From: an uncultured Bacteroidota bacterium
GTDB taxonomy: Bacteria > Bacteroidota > Bacteroidia > Flavobacteriales > Flavobacteriaceae
Assembly: GCA_903888655.1 (NCBI GenBank)
Contig: CAISUR010000054.1
Span: forward strand, 1 to 5,233
Direction: 5' to 3'
Length of the DNA stretch: 5,233 nt
Shown: piece after piece, positions 4,744 to 5,233 of the stretch
How positions within the stretch are numbered: position 1 is the first letter of the stretch
Layout: each line of letters opens with the position of its first letter
Notes under the pieces: generated by a model
What the model saw: only the letters and a program-made list of their open reading frames with translations
Databases searched by the model: none
What the model was told of the DNA's origin: nothing
Made by a program: the position numbers and the translations under genes

Positions 4744-4783
4744 ATGTTTTTATTTTTTGTTTAGTTTTTATGTTTCAGGCATT

Positions 4784-4840
4784 TTACAAGGGAATTACAA
4801 CCCACAGCCAATAAGTTATTTTGATTTCAGTATTTCTCAT
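4784..4840 (-). CDS. Possible 18-residue leader peptide
   Basis: Within the leader of the early transcript, ATG at 4840 opens a frame reading MRNTEIKITYWLWVVIPL, a polar start followed by an aromatic/hydrophobic segment. It is the longest ATG frame in the leader, but this length is expected by chance. It is listed only because it lies in an unusually long leader upstream of a regulated gene. Confidence 0.15.
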   Translation of the reverse strand: MRNTEIKITYWLWVVIPL

Positions 4841-4912
4841 CAGGTAACTAACCCACCTACTTATTTTGTCTTTACAATATGTCAATGAACGATTTTAACA
4901 TAACTTTTTACA

Positions 4913-4938
4913 TTGGTATTTAAAAAGTAGTACCTTTG
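4913..4938 (+). promoter_or_regulatory. Rightward promoter for the repressor gene
   Basis: TACCTTTG (4931-4938) is a full match to the Bacteroidetes -7 box TAnnTTTG. The nearest TTG (4913-4915) is separated by 15 bases, shorter than usual, so the promoter may be weak or need activation. Transcription would start near 4941, leaving a leader of about 90 bases before the repressor ATG. No better rightward -7 box occurs closer to the gene. Confidence 0.5.
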
Positions 4939-4953
4939 TTATTATTATGGTAC
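4930..4953. promoter_or_regulatory. Palindrome between the facing -7 boxes (operator candidate)
   Basis: GTACC (4930-4934) and GGTAC (4949-4953) form an inverted repeat with a 14-base spacer. The left arm lies in the rightward -7 box and the right arm touches the leftward -7 box, so one bound dimer would cover both start sites. The arms are 19 bases apart centre to centre, close to two helical turns, as expected for a repressor dimer contacting one face of the DNA. Confidence 0.45.
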
Positions 4954-4982
4954 AAATATATAACTGTTATTTAATTAAACAA
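4953..4982 (-). promoter_or_regulatory. Leftward early promoter
   Basis: Read on the minus strand, TTG (4982-4980), a 19-base spacer and TATATTTG (4960-4953) give a full match to the Bacteroidetes promoter consensus with ideal spacing. The predicted start is near 4950, so a leader of about 270 nt precedes the Cro-like gene. It would drive the leftward gene run; I found no other well-spaced leftward promoter before 243. It faces the rightward promoter at 4913-4938. Confidence 0.6.
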
Positions 4983-4991
4983 TAACTATTG
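4960..4991. promoter_or_regulatory. Two short palindromes overlapping the early promoter
   Basis: ATAACTGTTAT (4960-4970) and CAATAACTATTG (4980-4991) are near-perfect palindromes whose centres are about 20 bases apart. The first starts at the -7 box and the second covers the -33 TTG. The 10-mer AATAACTATT of the second recurs at 5023-5032 directly before the repressor ATG. They are candidate repressor or Cro operators; in AT-rich DNA some of this could be chance. Confidence 0.35.
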
Positions 4992-5032
4992 TATAAATTA
5001 ATTGAAATTTAGAATGATTATAAATAACTATT

Positions 5033-5233
5033 ATGGATGCAGAAAAAATAATAGCTGAAATAAAGCTAAGAGGTCTTACTGGTTATAAGATTGCAGAAGA
5101 TACTGGTTTAACACAAGTTGGTATTGATAAAATATTAAATGGAACGACCAAGACTCCAAATAAAAAAACCATCGAAATACTATATAATTATTTATATAAC
5201 AATTATATAAAGCCTAGTTTAACAGATAAATTA
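5033..5233 (+). CDS. XRE/CI-like phage repressor, N-terminal part
   Basis: This rightward frame opens with ATG at 5033 and is open to the right edge (67 residues seen). The start MDAEKIIAEIKLRGLTGYKI leads into a classic helix-turn-helix: LTGYKIAEDTGLTQVGIDKILNG (about 15-37), with the turn at Gly25 and recognition helix TQVGIDKILNG, followed by TPNKKTIEILYNYLY, the usual third part of XRE domains. The order and the position opposite a Cro-like early gene make a lysogeny repressor likely. The C-terminal half, which would show whether it is a LexA/CI-type self-cleaving repressor with a Ser-Lys peptidase domain, lies outside the window. Confidence 0.8.
   Translation, partial: MDAEKIIAEIKLRGLTGYKIAEDTGLTQVGIDKILNGTTKTPNKKTIEILYNYLYNNYIKPSLTDKL

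Larger units (their letters stand above)
4680..5032. promoter_or_regulatory. Immunity control region between Cro-like and repressor genes
   Basis: This is a 353-base divergent intergenic region. Its right half (4890-5032) is very AT-rich and holds the candidate promoters and palindromes listed separately. Its left half (4680-4890) holds an 8-bp inverted repeat and a locally more GC-rich patch (4795-4860) with the direct repeat AACCCAC at 4799-4805 and 4850-4856. No convincing gene longer than 20 codons is present. The length is large for a simple operator region, and the part transcribed leftward (about 4950-4680) may carry RNA-level control. Confidence 0.7.

Noticed and set aside
4826..4844. 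CTGATGAG followed by CTGAAA in the early leader, resembling a hammerhead core or box C/D motifs
   Set aside because: The helices required on either side of a hammerhead core cannot be drawn, and box C/D RNAs are not bacterial. Chance similarity.
1..5233. CRISPR arrays, tRNA or rRNA genes, insertion sequences, attachment sites
   Set aside because: No regularly spaced repeats, cloverleaf-like segments, transposase fragments or terminal inverted repeats with target duplications were seen, and there is no integrase to suggest an attachment site.

Overview
The window reads as the immunity-to-recombination early region of a temperate phage or prophage of a Bacteroidetes host, most likely a Flavobacterium-like member of the Flavobacteriia. 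The support is very AT-rich DNA, three promoter matches of the Bacteroidetes type (TTG, then TAnnTTTG), no purine-rich ribosome binding sites before most starts, an SSB-type protein ending in DDLPF, and lambda-nin-like genes (NinG, DUF1367) next to a YqaJ-type exonuclease. No integrase, portal or terminase is visible, so the window alone cannot separate a free phage from a prophage.

Layout from right to left, which is the direction of transcription of nearly everything. A rightward repressor-like gene starts at 5033 and runs off the window. A 353-base control region (4680-5032) holds two promoter matches that point at each other and several palindromes. From 4679 to 261 lies one leftward run of tightly packed, often overlapping genes: a Cro-like HTH protein, a 39-residue membrane peptide, a coiled-coil protein, three small unknown genes, a conserved phage protein next to a YqaJ-family exonuclease, an SSB-like protein, a 58-residue gene, a DUF1367 protein, NinG and a winged-helix protein. 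Three genes are too short to be found by an ordinary length cutoff (1684-1860, 3733-3864, 4352-4471), and three reading frames need later starts than the longest possible ones (3698, 4052, 4350).

After the last gene there is a new transcription start. A 23-bp palindrome overlaps the stop codon of the winged-helix gene and abuts a well-spaced leftward promoter (213-243). A leader of roughly 150 nt with pseudoknot-like complementarity follows, then the start of a further leftward gene cut by the left edge.

Working model (inference): repressor and Cro-like protein compete over the control region. When the early promoter fires it expresses a DNA-processing set: exonuclease, ssDNA-binding protein, a possible annealing partner, and a branched-DNA nuclease. 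The terminal winged-helix protein may then act at the palindrome next to its own stop codon to switch on the next operon. The most notable single observation is a textbook A_AAA_AAG slippery site seven codons before the annotated ninG stop (counting the slippery AAA as the first). A -1 shift there would extend NinG by 16 net residues, to a stop that overlaps the next start codon by 8 bases.
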